Shown: piece by piece, positions 36,101-44,799 of the stretch
How positions within the stretch are numbered: position 1 is the first letter of the stretch
How the letters are laid out: each line of letters begins with the position of its first letter
NCBI GenBank assembly: GCA_023250585.1
Contig: JAHFAK010000004.1
Location: 1-44,882, forward strand
From: Deltaproteobacteria bacterium
GTDB taxonomy: Bacteria > Bdellovibrionota_F > JAHFAK01
DNA length: 44,882 nt
Direction: 5' to 3'
Notes under the pieces: model-generated
The model's input: only the letters and a program-made list of their open reading frames with translations
Told to the model about the DNA's origin: nothing
The model's database searches: none
Translations under genes and position numbers: made by a program

Positions 36101-38101
36101 TTAAATGTTCTTTACTACTTCTTTATTAAGAACTGATGGTGATTCGATAAAATCACTTTCAGAAGGTTCTTTCATGGTTGAGAGAAATTCTTTTTGGATA
36201 GTGTGCGGTAACAGCGAACGTATCGTTTTGCAGATACGTTCTGGATCAAGCCCAATTTCTTTTCTCAAGATGGATTGACTTCCATGCTCGATATAACGAT
36301 CTGGAACACCAAAACGTTTTACCGGGACTGCAATACTTCCATGGGTATCATTTAATAGTTCAAGAATTGCTGATCCAAATCCACCGGCAAGTACATTTTC
36401 TTCTACGGTTACGATGAGTTTTGCGTCTTTTGAAAATTTGAAAATTAATTCAGTATCAAGAGGTTTTACAAATCGCGCATTGATAACAACGGTATTGATA
36501 TTTTCTTTGTTGAGAAGCTCTGCCGCTTCAAGGCTTGGCTGAACCATATGACCGAGTGCGATAATAAGAACATAATCTTTATTTGAATCCATTTTAATAA
36601 CTTCCCCTTTTCCAATAGGAATGTTTTTAAATGATTCATCCATTGGTATTCCAAGTCCTTCGCCACGTGGATAACGAATTGCTTTCGGGCCTTCAAACGT
36701 CGTTGCGGTATAGAGCATATGTTGGAATTCATTTTCATCTTTTGGTGACATGACAACCATATTGGGAAGCTCTCGTAAATAGGTAATGTCGAAAACTCCA
36801 TGATGAGTCGGCCCATCATCACCTACAAGTCCAGCACGATCCATGGCAAAACATACATTGAGTTTTTGAAGACAGACATCATGTACAAGTTGATCAAAAG
36901 CACGCTGTAAAAAGGTTGAGTAAATGCATGCAAATGGTTTTATTTTTTGAAGTGATAAACCCGCAGAAAAAAGCACCGCATGTTGTTCAGCTATTCCTAC
37001 ATCATAAAAACGTTCGGGAAAGGCTTCGGCAAATTCTTTCAAGCCCGTTCCTTCTTTCATCGCAGCGGTAATCGCAACAACTTTGTCATCCATTTTGGCA
37101 AGTTTTTGTAATGTATTACCAAGCACTTTGGTATAGGTAATCTTCGCATTTTTTTTAGGAATAGCCTTGCCTGTTTTTCGATCAAATGGAGTAAATGCGT
37201 GGCATTTTAATGGGTCACCTTCTAAGAACTCGCATCCATGGCCTTTTTCAGTAACTACATGAAGAAGAATCGGACCTTTGAGTCCTTTAATATCTTTTAA
37301 AGTTGTAACTAATGTTTCAAGCTTGTGTCCATCAATTGGCCCAATATAACGTAACCCTAAACATTCAAAGAAAAGGCCAGGAGAAAAAATTCCTTTAATA
37401 GCCTCTTTACTCTTTTTGGCTACGGCATAAATTTTATCACCAAATGTAGGAATCGATTTCATCAAATGTTTTACTTCCTCACGGACGAGATTCATGTAAT
37501 GTCCTGTTGTCGCACGGCTAATAAATGAGGAAAGTGCGCCTACATTTGGAGAAATACTCATTTCATTATCATTGAATATAATAATAATATTTCTGTTCAG
37601 TTCGCTGACATTATTAAGACCTTCATACGCAACACCGCCCGTCAATGCTCCATCACCAACAACTGCTATAGTATATGATGAATCACCGTTGAGGTGTTTA
37701 GCTTCTGCAAGTCCTAATGCACTGGATATTGCAGTGCTTGCATGGCCTGCGCCAAAGATATCATGTTCGCTTTCATCACGTTTGCAAAATCCAGCAATCC
37801 CTTTATATTGTCGGAGTGTTTTGAAATCTTCGTATCGTCCGGTTAACAGCTTATGCGGATATGCTTGATGAGATACATCCCAAAAAATATTATCTCGAGG
37901 AGAATCAAATAAGTAATGTAAAGCGAGGGTCAATTCAACAACACCAAAGCTTGCTCCTACATGGCCTCCGGTTTGCGAAACAACGTCGAGAATATATTCA
38001 CGAATTTCTGATGCCAACATTTCAAGATTAGGAATATCTAAACTTTTTAAATCCTGGGGTACTTTTATGTCTGAAAGTGGGATGTGTTTTTTTGTTTGCA
38101 T
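36101..38101 (-). CDS. dxs: 1-deoxy-D-xylulose-5-phosphate synthase
   Basis: Dxs makes the first intermediate of the MEP isoprenoid pathway from pyruvate and glyceraldehyde-3-phosphate using thiamine diphosphate. The 666-residue protein has VVGDGALTGGVAYEGLNN (TPP/Mg site), FNDNEMSIS, RFYDVGIAEQHAV and MDRAGLVGDDGPTHHG. The C-terminal extension beyond the usual 620-640 residues is short and charged. It is the last gene of the xseB-ispA-dxs unit, starting 11 nt after ispA. Confidence 0.97.
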   Translation of the reverse strand: MQTKKHIPLSDIKVPQDLKSLDIPNLEMLASEIREYILDVVSQTGGHVGASFGVVELTLALHYLFDSPRDNIFWDVSHQAYPHKLLTGRYEDFKTLRQYKGIAGFCKRDESEHDIFGAGHASTAISSALGLAEAKHLNGDSSYTIAVVGDGALTGGVAYEGLNNVSELNRNIIIIFNDNEMSISPNVGALSSFISRATTGHYMNLVREEVKHLMKSIPTFGDKIYAVAKKSKEAIKGIFSPGLFFECLGLRYIGPIDGHKLETLVTTLKDIKGLKGPILLHVVTEKGHGCEFLEGDPLKCHAFTPFDRKTGKAIPKKNAKITYTKVLGNTLQKLAKMDDKVVAITAAMKEGTGLKEFAEAFPERFYDVGIAEQHAVLFSAGLSLQKIKPFACIYSTFLQRAFDQLVHDVCLQKLNVCFAMDRAGLVGDDGPTHHGVFDITYLRELPNMVVMSPKDENEFQHMLYTATTFEGPKAIRYPRGEGLGIPMDESFKNIPIGKGEVIKMDSNKDYVLIIALGHMVQPSLEAAELLNKENINTVVINARFVKPLDTELIFKFSKDAKLIVTVEENVLAGGFGSAILELLNDTHGSIAVPVKRFGVPDRYIEHGSQSILRKEIGLDPERICKTIRSLLPHTIQKEFLSTMKEPSESDFIESPSVLNKEVVKNI

Positions 38102-38112
38102 ACATCTACTCC

Positions 38113-39006
38113 TTAATAATCGCGTTGTATAATGAATTCAGCTATTTTTTCAAGTATTGTTGTATCAGCATCGATCTTGCGAAGAGAATCGATAGCAATT
38201 CTTAAACATTCTTTTGATTCGATTTTAGATGCTTCAAGGCCTAAGAGTTTAGGAAAGGTAGTTTTCTCTTTTGCTATATCACTTTTTTGATCTTTGCCGA
38301 TTTTTTTACTGCCTTCAATATCAAGTACATCATCTTTTATTTGAAATGCTAAACCAATTGATTGCCCAAAATGTGCTAAATGTTCTTTTGTCTTTGCATC
38401 TTTGCCGGCAAGGGTTGCCCCAATAAGTACTGACGCTTCAATGAGTTTGCCGGTTTTTAACGTGTGAAGTGTCTTGAGTTTATCTAATGGTATATCTTTT
38501 GCTTCATAGAAGAGATCAAGAACTTGACCTCCAACCATACCATGATATCCAGAGCCATGTGACAAGAGTTTAATACATTCAATTTTGATTTCAGCATCAA
38601 AATATGGACATGAGGCAATTTGATTAAAAGCTTCGGTTTGAAGAGCATCAGAGGCAAGAAGAGCTGCTGCTTCACCAAATTGTTTATGATTTGTTGGGTT
38701 CCCTCGCCGTAAATCATCATCGTCCATACAGGGTAAATCATCTTGCATAAGTGAATAGCAATGAATGAGTTCTAAGCTTGCAGCAATTTGAATTGCATGT
38801 GTTGAATTATTTCCAAAAGCCTCGTAAGTGGCAAGACATACTATAGGACGAATTCTCTTTCCGTTTGCGAGGAGGCTATAGTGAATACTCTCGATTAATT
38901 GCTGTAAATCATGAATCCGTGTTCCAAAAATTTTTTTTAAGTGAATATCTATTACTTCCTTCTTGATTGCTAGGTAGGAAGTAATAGAGAAAGGGTTAGT
39001 TGGCAT
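38113..39006 (-). CDS. ispA: Polyprenyl (farnesyl-type) diphosphate synthase
   Basis: The 297-residue protein condenses allylic and isopentenyl diphosphates. The first aspartate-rich motif is LMQDDLPCMDDDDLRRG (DDxxxxD, as in bacterial short-chain synthases) and the second is FQIKDDVLDIEG. Size and motif spacing fit farnesyl or geranyl diphosphate synthase. It overlaps xseB by 11 bp and precedes dxs, a typical proteobacterial order. Confidence 0.95.
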   Translation of the reverse strand: MPTNPFSITSYLAIKKEVIDIHLKKIFGTRIHDLQQLIESIHYSLLANGKRIRPIVCLATYEAFGNNSTHAIQIAASLELIHCYSLMQDDLPCMDDDDLRRGNPTNHKQFGEAAALLASDALQTEAFNQIASCPYFDAEIKIECIKLLSHGSGYHGMVGGQVLDLFYEAKDIPLDKLKTLHTLKTGKLIEASVLIGATLAGKDAKTKEHLAHFGQSIGLAFQIKDDVLDIEGSKKIGKDQKSDIAKEKTTFPKLLGLEASKIESKECLRIAIDSLRKIDADTTILEKIAEFIIQRDY

Positions 39007-39220
39007 CAGGGAAGTCCTCTTCTTTTACTTCTCCATTCGCAGCCGTTTGTAAAATGGTAATTTTTTTTGATGTTGCATCAAGAATAGCATTACACTCATT
39101 TACAAGCTTAATTCCCAGTTCGTATTTTTTAATAGATTCTTCAAGATCGAGTTCATCTTTTTCCAGGAAACTTACGATTGATTCAAGTTCTTTTACTTTT
39201 TCTTCAAATTTTGACGCCAT
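38996..39220 (-). CDS. xseB: Exodeoxyribonuclease VII small subunit
   Basis: The 74-residue protein is the small, helical subunit of exonuclease VII, with FEEKVKELESIV and LDLEESIKKYELGIKLVNEC as family patterns. It overlaps ispA by 11 bp, so translation is coupled. The large subunit xseA, normally just upstream, is not in the window; the preceding gap goes straight to an unrelated peptidase gene. Confidence 0.92.
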   Translation of the reverse strand: MASKFEEKVKELESIVSFLEKDELDLEESIKKYELGIKLVNECNAILDATSKKITILQTAANGEVKEEDFPDAN

Positions 39221-39323
39221 AATTTTTTCAGAATCCTTAAGAAAAAACTTTTAGTGTATCTATTTACAGAAGTCAATTTTTCTTGATGATCTGTATAGTA
39301 GACATCATTTAGAGACAATTGCT

Positions 39324-40691
39324 TTACTTCTGAGTCAGTAATTCAAAATATTTTACAAATGCTTTGACGCCTCCTTGAATTTGCTCCCAGGCAAAGGATT
39401 CATCTGGCCCATGGTAACCATCTGAAGGAAGGCTAAGACCCATAAACAGAATTGGTTTTTGGAGTATTTTATCCATTGAGGCAACTGCACCTATGGATCC
39501 TCCTTCGTGAACTTCTGCTGGGCTTATACCAAATGCAAAGTGTAAAGCTTCTTTTATTTTATTCCGCAAAGGAAGATCTCTCGGAGCTGCATAGGGTGCC
39601 AGTACAGCTTCTTTAATAACTTCAATATCAGGATTGAGCTTGTGAATATAATTTTTAAATAAAGTGAAGATTTCATCGGGATTTTGAGGTGGAACTAAAC
39701 GGAAGCTTACTTTAGCTTCCCCCTGTGGAGGGACAACCGTTTTTACTCCTGCTTCTTGATAGCCTCCGGCTATTCCATGGACTTCAAAGGTAGGCATGGC
39801 CCAAATTCGTTCGACAACATCGGAAAGTTTTTCATATCGTAAGTGTGATAATCCAAGGGCTTTTTTAAAATTTTCAACGGTAAAGCCTGATTGTACAAAA
39901 TGTTCTCGTTCTTCATCACTAATTCTTGTCCATGTTTTTTCGAAGCCAGGAATGGTAATATTTCCCGTTTTTGCATCAAAGCACTGCGAAATTACTGCGA
40001 TGAGTTCTGCGAGTGGATTTCGTGCTGCCCCGCCGCCTACACCCGAATGAACATCTTTTGCGCCTGTTTGCAATTTCATAATAATGGTAAGAAGGCCTCG
40101 TAAACCCATAGTGACTGAAGGTTTACCGCGATCAATCCAAATAGTATCGGATACAAGAATGGAATCCGCTTTAATAGTGGTTTTTGCTTTCTCAAGAAAT
40201 TCCATAAAATGGGGGCTTCCAATTTCTTCTTCGAGTTCCCAAATGAATTCAATATTGATCGGCAGTTTCAGTGCTCGTGCAATTTTTGCTGCCCAGAATG
40301 CAGTCATGGCAGGACCTTTATCATCGGTTGTACCACGTGAATAGAAACGACCTTCATGTTCGGTAAACGTAAAAGGTTCGCGCGTCCATCCATCTTTACC
40401 TTTTGTTGCAGGCTGGACATCGAGATGATTATAAATTGCCACGGTAGGAGCATTATCGCTGTAATGAAAATGTCCGAATACGATGGGATTGCCTTTCGTC
40501 GCATATACCGTAACTTCGGCGCCGGCTTGTTTTAAAAACTCGCGTGCAATGCGAGCTGTTTCTTCAATATCTTTTTTGTGTTCAGGATGTGAACTAATTG
40601 AAGGGCTCTCGACTATTTTTTTATAATCAGCTAAAAATACTTTTCGTTCCTTTTCAATCAATTCATCAATACGTTTATGATCAATACCCAT
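39324..40691 (-). CDS. M20 family metallopeptidase (dipeptidase)
   Basis: The 455-residue zinc peptidase has the M20 motifs: NHLDVQPA (first metal His/Asp), TTDDKGP, the catalytic EEEIGSPHF, SDTIWID and a C-terminal HEGGSIGAVA. It matches the branch hydrolysing dipeptides (ArgE/DapE/PepV-related; often annotated 'dipeptidase' or 'M20/M25/M40'). It is monocistronic, transcribed leftwards, with giant hairpin element 3 starting 22 nt upstream of its start codon. Confidence 0.93.
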   Translation of the reverse strand: MGIDHKRIDELIEKERKVFLADYKKIVESPSISSHPEHKKDIEETARIAREFLKQAGAEVTVYATKGNPIVFGHFHYSDNAPTVAIYNHLDVQPATKGKDGWTREPFTFTEHEGRFYSRGTTDDKGPAMTAFWAAKIARALKLPINIEFIWELEEEIGSPHFMEFLEKAKTTIKADSILVSDTIWIDRGKPSVTMGLRGLLTIIMKLQTGAKDVHSGVGGGAARNPLAELIAVISQCFDAKTGNITIPGFEKTWTRISDEEREHFVQSGFTVENFKKALGLSHLRYEKLSDVVERIWAMPTFEVHGIAGGYQEAGVKTVVPPQGEAKVSFRLVPPQNPDEIFTLFKNYIHKLNPDIEVIKEAVLAPYAAPRDLPLRNKIKEALHFAFGISPAEVHEGGSIGAVASMDKILQKPILFMGLSLPSDGYHGPDESFAWEQIQGGVKAFVKYFELLTQK

Positions 40692-40712
40692 ATAGACTCC
40701 TTTGTATATGTT

Positions 40713-40826
40713 ATGAGAGGTTATATATTCTTTTTTTGTTTTATATCGATCGCGCTTACCCCGTTCTTAGTATTTTTATGGAAGCGACGTCGATATAAAA
40801 CAAAAAAAGAATATATAACCTCTCAT
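40713..40826 (+). repeat. Giant hairpin element 3 (variable-arm family I)
   Basis: Left arm 40713-40749 and right arm 40790-40826 are perfectly complementary over 37 bp. The 40-nt head (40750-40789) matches elements 1 and 2; it keeps GTTCTTA and the GGAAGCG half-stem and replaces the bulged T by A, preserving the bulge. It is in the divergent gap between the M20 and M23 peptidase genes. Confidence 0.93.
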
Positions 40827-40860
40827 TGAGCAGCTTCTACATAAATTATCTATATTTTTC

Positions 40861-40928
40861 TTGCAATTCTTTTTTTATCAATTTAATTACACAATAACTA
40901 CTGCGTGAAATGAAACATAATAAGGAGG
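40861..40928 (+). promoter_or_regulatory. Promoter and looped ribosome site of the M23 peptidase gene
   Basis: TTGCAA (40861-40866), 17 nt, then TAATTA (40884-40889) form a plausible promoter. The AAGGAGG ribosome site (40922-40928) lies in the loop of a small GAAATG/CATTTC hairpin, leaving it accessible. Confidence 0.55.
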
Positions 40929-40939
40929 CATTTCATTAA

Positions 40940-41868
40940 ATGAGTAAAAAAGGTTATACCCTCATGATCATTCCTGATAAAGGCACCAGAACAATAAAAA
41001 ACATTTCTCTTTCTCCTCGTATTATTACAATGCTTAAGCTTTCAGGCATACTGATAGGCTTTTGTCTTTTGGTTTCACTATTCGCTATATATCAAGGTTT
41101 GGAATATAAAAACGGATATGATCGAGTAAATAACGAGAATAAAGATCTCCGTGAAAATGTTGTGGCAATTCAGTATCAATTAAAGTCGATTGAGCGATCA
41201 TTTAATCGCATTAATGAATTTTCTAAAAAAGTAAAAATGTTAACAGACCTCGATAATGATTCTAAACAGCTTATGGCAATTGGTCCGTTAACCGAAGAAG
41301 ATGAATTAGCAATGTCTTTGCAAAAAAAAAAGTTTTAGAGGGATCGGTTCTTCCAAAAATTGATCATCTTATTGATCGTGCGAACGATCTTAATACTATT
41401 TCAGTTAATCTGTCAGAAAAATTAAATGGCTTGTATAATAATCTTAAAAATCGCGAAAAACTCTTAAAAGCTCTTCCAACGCTCTGGCCATCAAAAGGTT
41501 GGGTAAGTTCTGGTTATGGTTATCGGGAGAGCCCATTTACTGGAGCCGTTGCCATGCATGATGGGTTAGACATTGTTGCATCTGTGGGAGATAGCGTCTG
41601 TGCTCCTTCAGACGGCGTTGTATCTTTTACTGCTGAATTACCTGCCTATGGAAAAATACTCTATATTCAACATGGATATGGCATTGAAACTCGTTATGCT
41701 CATTTAAGTGCGATTTTGGTAAAAGCAGGACAGAAAATTCATCGAGGAGATAAGATTGCCCTCATCGGAAATACCGGGCGAAGTACGGGCCCACATTTGC
41801 ATTATGAAACACGAGTGAAAGCAGTGCCAAAAAATCCGCTGAGCTTTATCTTGGAAGAAATGCAATAA
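40940..41868 (+). CDS. M23 family metallopeptidase, split by a -1 frameshift at an A10 run
   Basis: Two frames belong to one protein. Residues 1-132 (40940-41338) hold a cytoplasmic start, a membrane anchor (about 32-51) and a coiled coil, then stop just after the A10 run. Shifting -1 at that run continues without a break into VLEGSVLPKIDHL and the M23 domain: MHDGLDIVASVGDSV, a middle HGYGIETRYAHLS, and GPHLHYE with its HxH metal ligands. The combined product of about 309 residues is a typical membrane-anchored lytic/endopeptidase regulator of cell-wall remodelling. The split could be programmed or transcriptional slippage at A_AAA_AAG, a phase-variable homopolymer, a true mutation or an assembly error. 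Confidence 0.8.
41321..41338 (+). other. Slippery A10 run with in-frame A_AAA_AAG heptamer and stop
   Basis: Codons CAA AAA AAA AAG TTT TAG read in the upstream frame place A_AAA_AAG at 41326-41332, the efficient bacterial -1 slippery heptamer, six nt before the stop ending at 41338. A -1 slip gives the downstream frame exactly. A GNRA-looped hairpin (41374-41389) is 41 nt downstream. Confidence 0.75.
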
Positions 41869-41870
41869 CA

Positions 41871-42281
41871 TTACTTCTTCCATTCGAAACCACATTCACG
41901 ACAGCGCCATTTTTTCTTGAGATAGGGAATAGGGAAAGTCAAAAGAAGCCATGATAAAAATGCAATCCGTTTGGAAAATTTTTCAAAGCTTGTATTCTCT
42001 GAACCACACTGAGGACATTTTATAATATCATATTCATTTTCCGTGAGCTCACCTTTGTAATTTTCATTAAGAATTTCTTTAGCTCGATCTTCGTCTTCTT
42101 TGCGTACAAGAAGTTTTGCTCCACCTACTGCGCCAGAGAGAAGCCAATTCATACTTACAATGTTTTCATTTGAAATAAAAACTTCGATGCTATCCGCCTC
42201 CAACCTCGTTTTTGCAAGTTGTGCTTCTATTACTTGACTAAATGTAGCAATAGTCACCAGTTGTTCTTTTGAAGTTTTCAT
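41871..42281 (-). CDS. DUF2007 protein with C-terminal zinc ribbon
   Basis: The 136-residue protein has an N-terminal DUF2007 (putative signal-transducing) fold (VTIATFSQVIEAQLAKTRLEAD, LLVRKEDEDRAKEIL) and a C-terminal CPQCGSEN...CRECGFEW zinc ribbon with a hydrophobic stretch between. Such proteins are widespread and uncharacterised. It is convergent with the M23 gene (2 nt apart) and divergent from the EamA gene. Confidence 0.85.
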   Translation of the reverse strand: MKTSKEQLVTIATFSQVIEAQLAKTRLEADSIEVFISNENIVSMNWLLSGAVGGAKLLVRKEDEDRAKEILNENYKGELTENEYDIIKCPQCGSENTSFEKFSKRIAFLSWLLLTFPIPYLKKKWRCRECGFEWKK

Positions 42282-42324
42282 ATTGTAAAGTACCCTACTT
42301 TATTTTATATATAGAATATCTTCT

Positions 42325-43230
42325 ATGAAAAAACAAGAATTTGGCTATCTCGTATTATTATTCCTTACTGCATTTGTTTGGGGAGCTACATTTATTCTTG
42401 TTAAATGGACTGTTTCTGAAATGGATGTGTATTATTATCTTTTTTTAAGATTTTTCGTGGCATTTGTCTCACTTCTTATTTTTTATCCAAAGCAATTTTT
42501 TCGTGTAGATAAAAAAACTATTCGATCTGCTTTTATTTTAGGGGTACTTCTATTCTCTGCGTATGCAGCTCAAACGGAAGGATTGCGTTTTACCCCTGCA
42601 ACTCATTCAGCGCTGATTTCAGGGCTCTATTTAATTTTTATTCCTTTTTTTTCATTTCTGTTGTTGCGTCAACATGTTCCACTGCCCGCGTTTTTTGGTG
42701 CGCTAATTTCTTTTGTTGGCCTCTATTTTCTTACTCAATATAGTTATACAGGAATTAATGTCGGTGATGGATTAACGCTTTTGTCAGCGTTTATTTATAC
42801 CTGGCATATATTATTTACCGGTAAAGTTGCGAAAGAACATTCTATTCGAGCACTCGTGCTCTGGCAGTTTTTCTTTATAACTCTTCTGAGTGGCAGTATT
42901 GCCGCTGCAAAAGGAGAATTTATTTTTACCTTTTCTTCTTTAGCACTCCTCACAATTTTTATTACAGGAATTTTTGCAACGAGCTTTGCTTTTATTATTC
43001 AAACTGCAGCACAGCGGATTATTGAACCAACGAGAATTGGAATCATCTTTGCTCTTGAAGGTGCGATAGGCGCATATTTTGCCTGGGCCTTTGGGGGTGA
43101 GACACTTTCATTCATTTCATTCATGGGGGCATGTTTCATGGTTTTTGGCGTTATGATATCTGAATTATCAATGTTTTTTTTCATACTCTGTCGTAGGGGG
43201 AAAAAGATACTATGCATGAAACCTTTATGA
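42325..43230 (+). CDS. EamA/DMT family transporter
   Basis: The 301-residue protein has about ten hydrophobic helices arranged as two EamA repeats, with FVWGATFILVKWTV at the start and a second repeat beginning near GLTLLSAFIYTW. DMT-family members export amino acids or other small metabolites; the substrate cannot be assigned. The 3' end overlaps the deaminase gene by 19 bp, suggesting an operon. Confidence 0.88.
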   Translation: MKKQEFGYLVLLFLTAFVWGATFILVKWTVSEMDVYYYLFLRFFVAFVSLLIFYPKQFFRVDKKTIRSAFILGVLLFSAYAAQTEGLRFTPATHSALISGLYLIFIPFFSFLLLRQHVPLPAFFGALISFVGLYFLTQYSYTGINVGDGLTLLSAFIYTWHILFTGKVAKEHSIRALVLWQFFFITLLSGSIAAAKGEFIFTFSSLALLTIFITGIFATSFAFIIQTAAQRIIEPTRIGIIFALEGAIGAYFAWAFGGETLSFISFMGACFMVFGVMISELSMFFFILCRRGKKILCMKPL

Positions 43231-43682
43231 GAATGGCAATTGAAAAAGCACGGGAGGGAATAAAAAAAGACCAGAGTCCCTTTGGAGCGTGTATTGTTGG
43301 GAATAACGAAAAAGTGGTAAGTATCGCTCATAATGAAGTGTGGCAAACAACTGATAGTACAGCCCATGCTGAAGTACAAGCAATTCGATATGCATGCAAA
43401 AAATTAAAAACAATTAATTTGTCTGGCTGTTCATTGTATTCTACATGTGAGCCTTGTCCTATGTGTTTTAGCGCTATTCATTGGGCACGAATTGATACAA
43501 TTTATTTTGGAGTTCACATTGAAGATGCACAAAAAACAGGTTTTAATGAGCTGAGCATTTCAAATGAATCTATGAAATCGATGAGTGGAAGCACTATAAA
43601 AATTTATTCTGGTTTACGTGCCGACGAAGTCAAAAATCTTTTTGCAGAATGGATGAAGAATTCCAATAAAAAGACGTATTGA
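43212..43682 (+). CDS. Cytidine/guanine deaminase-like protein
   Basis: The 156-residue zinc deaminase has H52-A-E54 in the active site and C82, C85 in CEPCPMC. The region after the metal site, WARIDTIYFGVHIEDAQKTGFNE, resembles bacterial guanine deaminase (GuaD) more than the tRNA adenosine deaminase TadA, which has a different sequence there. Guanine or cytidine-type nucleobase deamination is most likely; TadA is possible but less supported. It overlaps the EamA transporter gene by 19 bp. Confidence 0.82.
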   Translation: MHETFMRMAIEKAREGIKKDQSPFGACIVGNNEKVVSIAHNEVWQTTDSTAHAEVQAIRYACKKLKTINLSGCSLYSTCEPCPMCFSAIHWARIDTIYFGVHIEDAQKTGFNELSISNESMKSMSGSTIKIYSGLRADEVKNLFAEWMKNSNKKTY

Positions 43683-43710
43683 AGGGGTAGAGAATATATC
43701 TGCACCCCTT
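43682..43710. terminator. Hairpin between convergent deaminase and DsbA genes
   Basis: AAGGGGT (43682-43688) pairs with ACCCCTT (43704-43710) over 7 bp, and AGA/TCT pairs inside. No long T tract follows, so bidirectional termination is only probable. Confidence 0.5.
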
Positions 43711-43721
43711 AGAGCATCATT

Positions 43722-44426
43722 TTATGATTGGCTTTTGATTCTTTGTAATTCAGATTCAAAATATTCTGGGCTACGACTCTTAGCTTTTTTCCCATTAATA
43801 TAAACCATTGGAGTTCCGGTAACGTCTGCATTTCTGCCGTCCGTAAAATCTTTATTAATTTGTTCATTAACCGCTTCGTCTTTAAGATCTTTTTCGAACT
43901 TCTTCATATTGAGGCCAATTTTTTTTGCGATAGAATTAATTGTTGTAGGAGAAAGATCCCTTTGGTTTTTAAAGAGTTCATCATGCATTTGCCAGAATTT
44001 TCCTTGACGATGAGCTGCAAGAGCCGCGAGAGCTGCAGGACGAGCATTTTGATGGAAGCTTAAAGGAAATTGTTTAAAAACAAGTTTAACATCTTGTTGG
44101 TGTTTATTAACAAAGTCCATGAGAGCAGTAGCTGCTTGACCACAAAATGGACATTGAAAATCAGAAAATATCACCATGGTCATTTTTGCGTCTTTACCAC
44201 CTGTAACAGGGCTTCCTTCTGTAGGAATCGTATACTCTTTGTCAAAGTCTATTGGTGGACGTTCTGGCATTTGAGGCCGTGTAACTTGTTTGGTGATTTC
44301 TCCTACTTTTTTTTCGAGAGTTTCAACCTTTGTTGAAAGTTCATCAACCTTTTTTTCAAGCTTTGCTGTACAGCCTACAAGAGAGAATGCGAACAGCATA
44401 ATAAAAACATAAGAAAACTTTTTCAT
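43722..44426 (-). CDS. DsbA/thioredoxin-fold lipoprotein
   Basis: The 234-residue precursor carries a lipobox LVGC with Cys19. A short coiled coil (21-47) follows, then a DsbA-type thioredoxin domain with active site C92-P-F-C95, FPLSFHQNARPAA and VTGTPMVYING (cis-Pro loop). It probably introduces or isomerises disulphides in envelope proteins while anchored to the membrane. A CAGGAGG ribosome site precedes the ATG. It is monocistronic; no DsbB partner is visible. Confidence 0.9.
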   Translation of the reverse strand: MKKFSYVFIMLFAFSLVGCTAKLEKKVDELSTKVETLEKKVGEITKQVTRPQMPERPPIDFDKEYTIPTEGSPVTGGKDAKMTMVIFSDFQCPFCGQAATALMDFVNKHQQDVKLVFKQFPLSFHQNARPAALAALAAHRQGKFWQMHDELFKNQRDLSPTTINSIAKKIGLNMKKFEKDLKDEAVNEQINKDFTDGRNADVTGTPMVYINGKKAKSRSPEYFESELQRIKSQS

Positions 44427-44558
44427 AAAACCTCCTGAATATTTTATTTTAAAACAATACGTAAGTTTACACTCTCTAAATGAAAAATCAAATATACAAA
44501 TTTTACAAGTTTAAGTAATGGTCAAAAAGGAGAGATTGTAAGCAAATGAATAAAAAAA

Positions 44559-44634
44559 TCGGGGTGAGAGGATTTGAACCTCCGGCCCCCTGCTCCCAAG
44601 GCAGGTGCGCTAAACCAGGCTGCGCTACACCCCG
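44559..44634 (-). tRNA. tRNA-Pro (anticodon UGG)
   Basis: A complete cloverleaf can be drawn on the minus strand: 7-bp acceptor (CGGGGTG/CACCCCG), a D arm, a CCTGC/GCAGG anticodon stem with loop CTTGGGA (anticodon TGG), and GTTCAAATC in the T arm. The discriminator base is A. The 3' CCA is not encoded. A short T run follows. Confidence 0.95.
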
Positions 44635-44655
44635 TAAAATATATGGTATGAATAT

Positions 44656-44683
44656 AAAAAAGGCCTACCGAAAGCGATAGGCC
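44656..44683 (-). terminator. Intrinsic terminator upstream of tRNA-Pro
   Basis: On the minus strand a 9-bp GGCCTATCG/CGGTAGGCC stem (one T-G pair) with a CTTT loop is followed by six T residues. It would end a short leftward transcript before tRNA-Pro, which must then have its own promoter. A possible TATAAT at 44784-44779 with TTGTAC (44809-44804) upstream has a long 19-nt spacer. Confidence 0.7.
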
Positions 44684-44799
44684 CAGTGCTAAAACTATAT
44701 CCTTAAACAAAGGATTCACCATTTTTACTTGGTTGCCTTCTGAATTTCAAGAAAATTTTCTATAAAGCTCTCTTGACAATTATAAAGAGCGAGATAAAA

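Noticed and set aside
2932-40826. Giant hairpins as intrinsic terminators or attC integron sites
   Set aside because: They lack T tracts and lie between divergent genes, and no integrase or attC core sequences are present.
41374-41389. GNRA-looped hairpin as frameshift stimulator
   Set aside because: It is 41 nt from the slippery site; stimulators usually lie 5-9 nt downstream.
43212-43682. Assignment of the deaminase as TadA
   Set aside because: The segment after the zinc site resembles GuaD rather than TadA, so only a general deaminase call is made.
44522-44722. Frame on the minus strand covering the tRNA region
   Set aside because: It reads straight through tRNA-Pro and has no ribosome site; coincidental.
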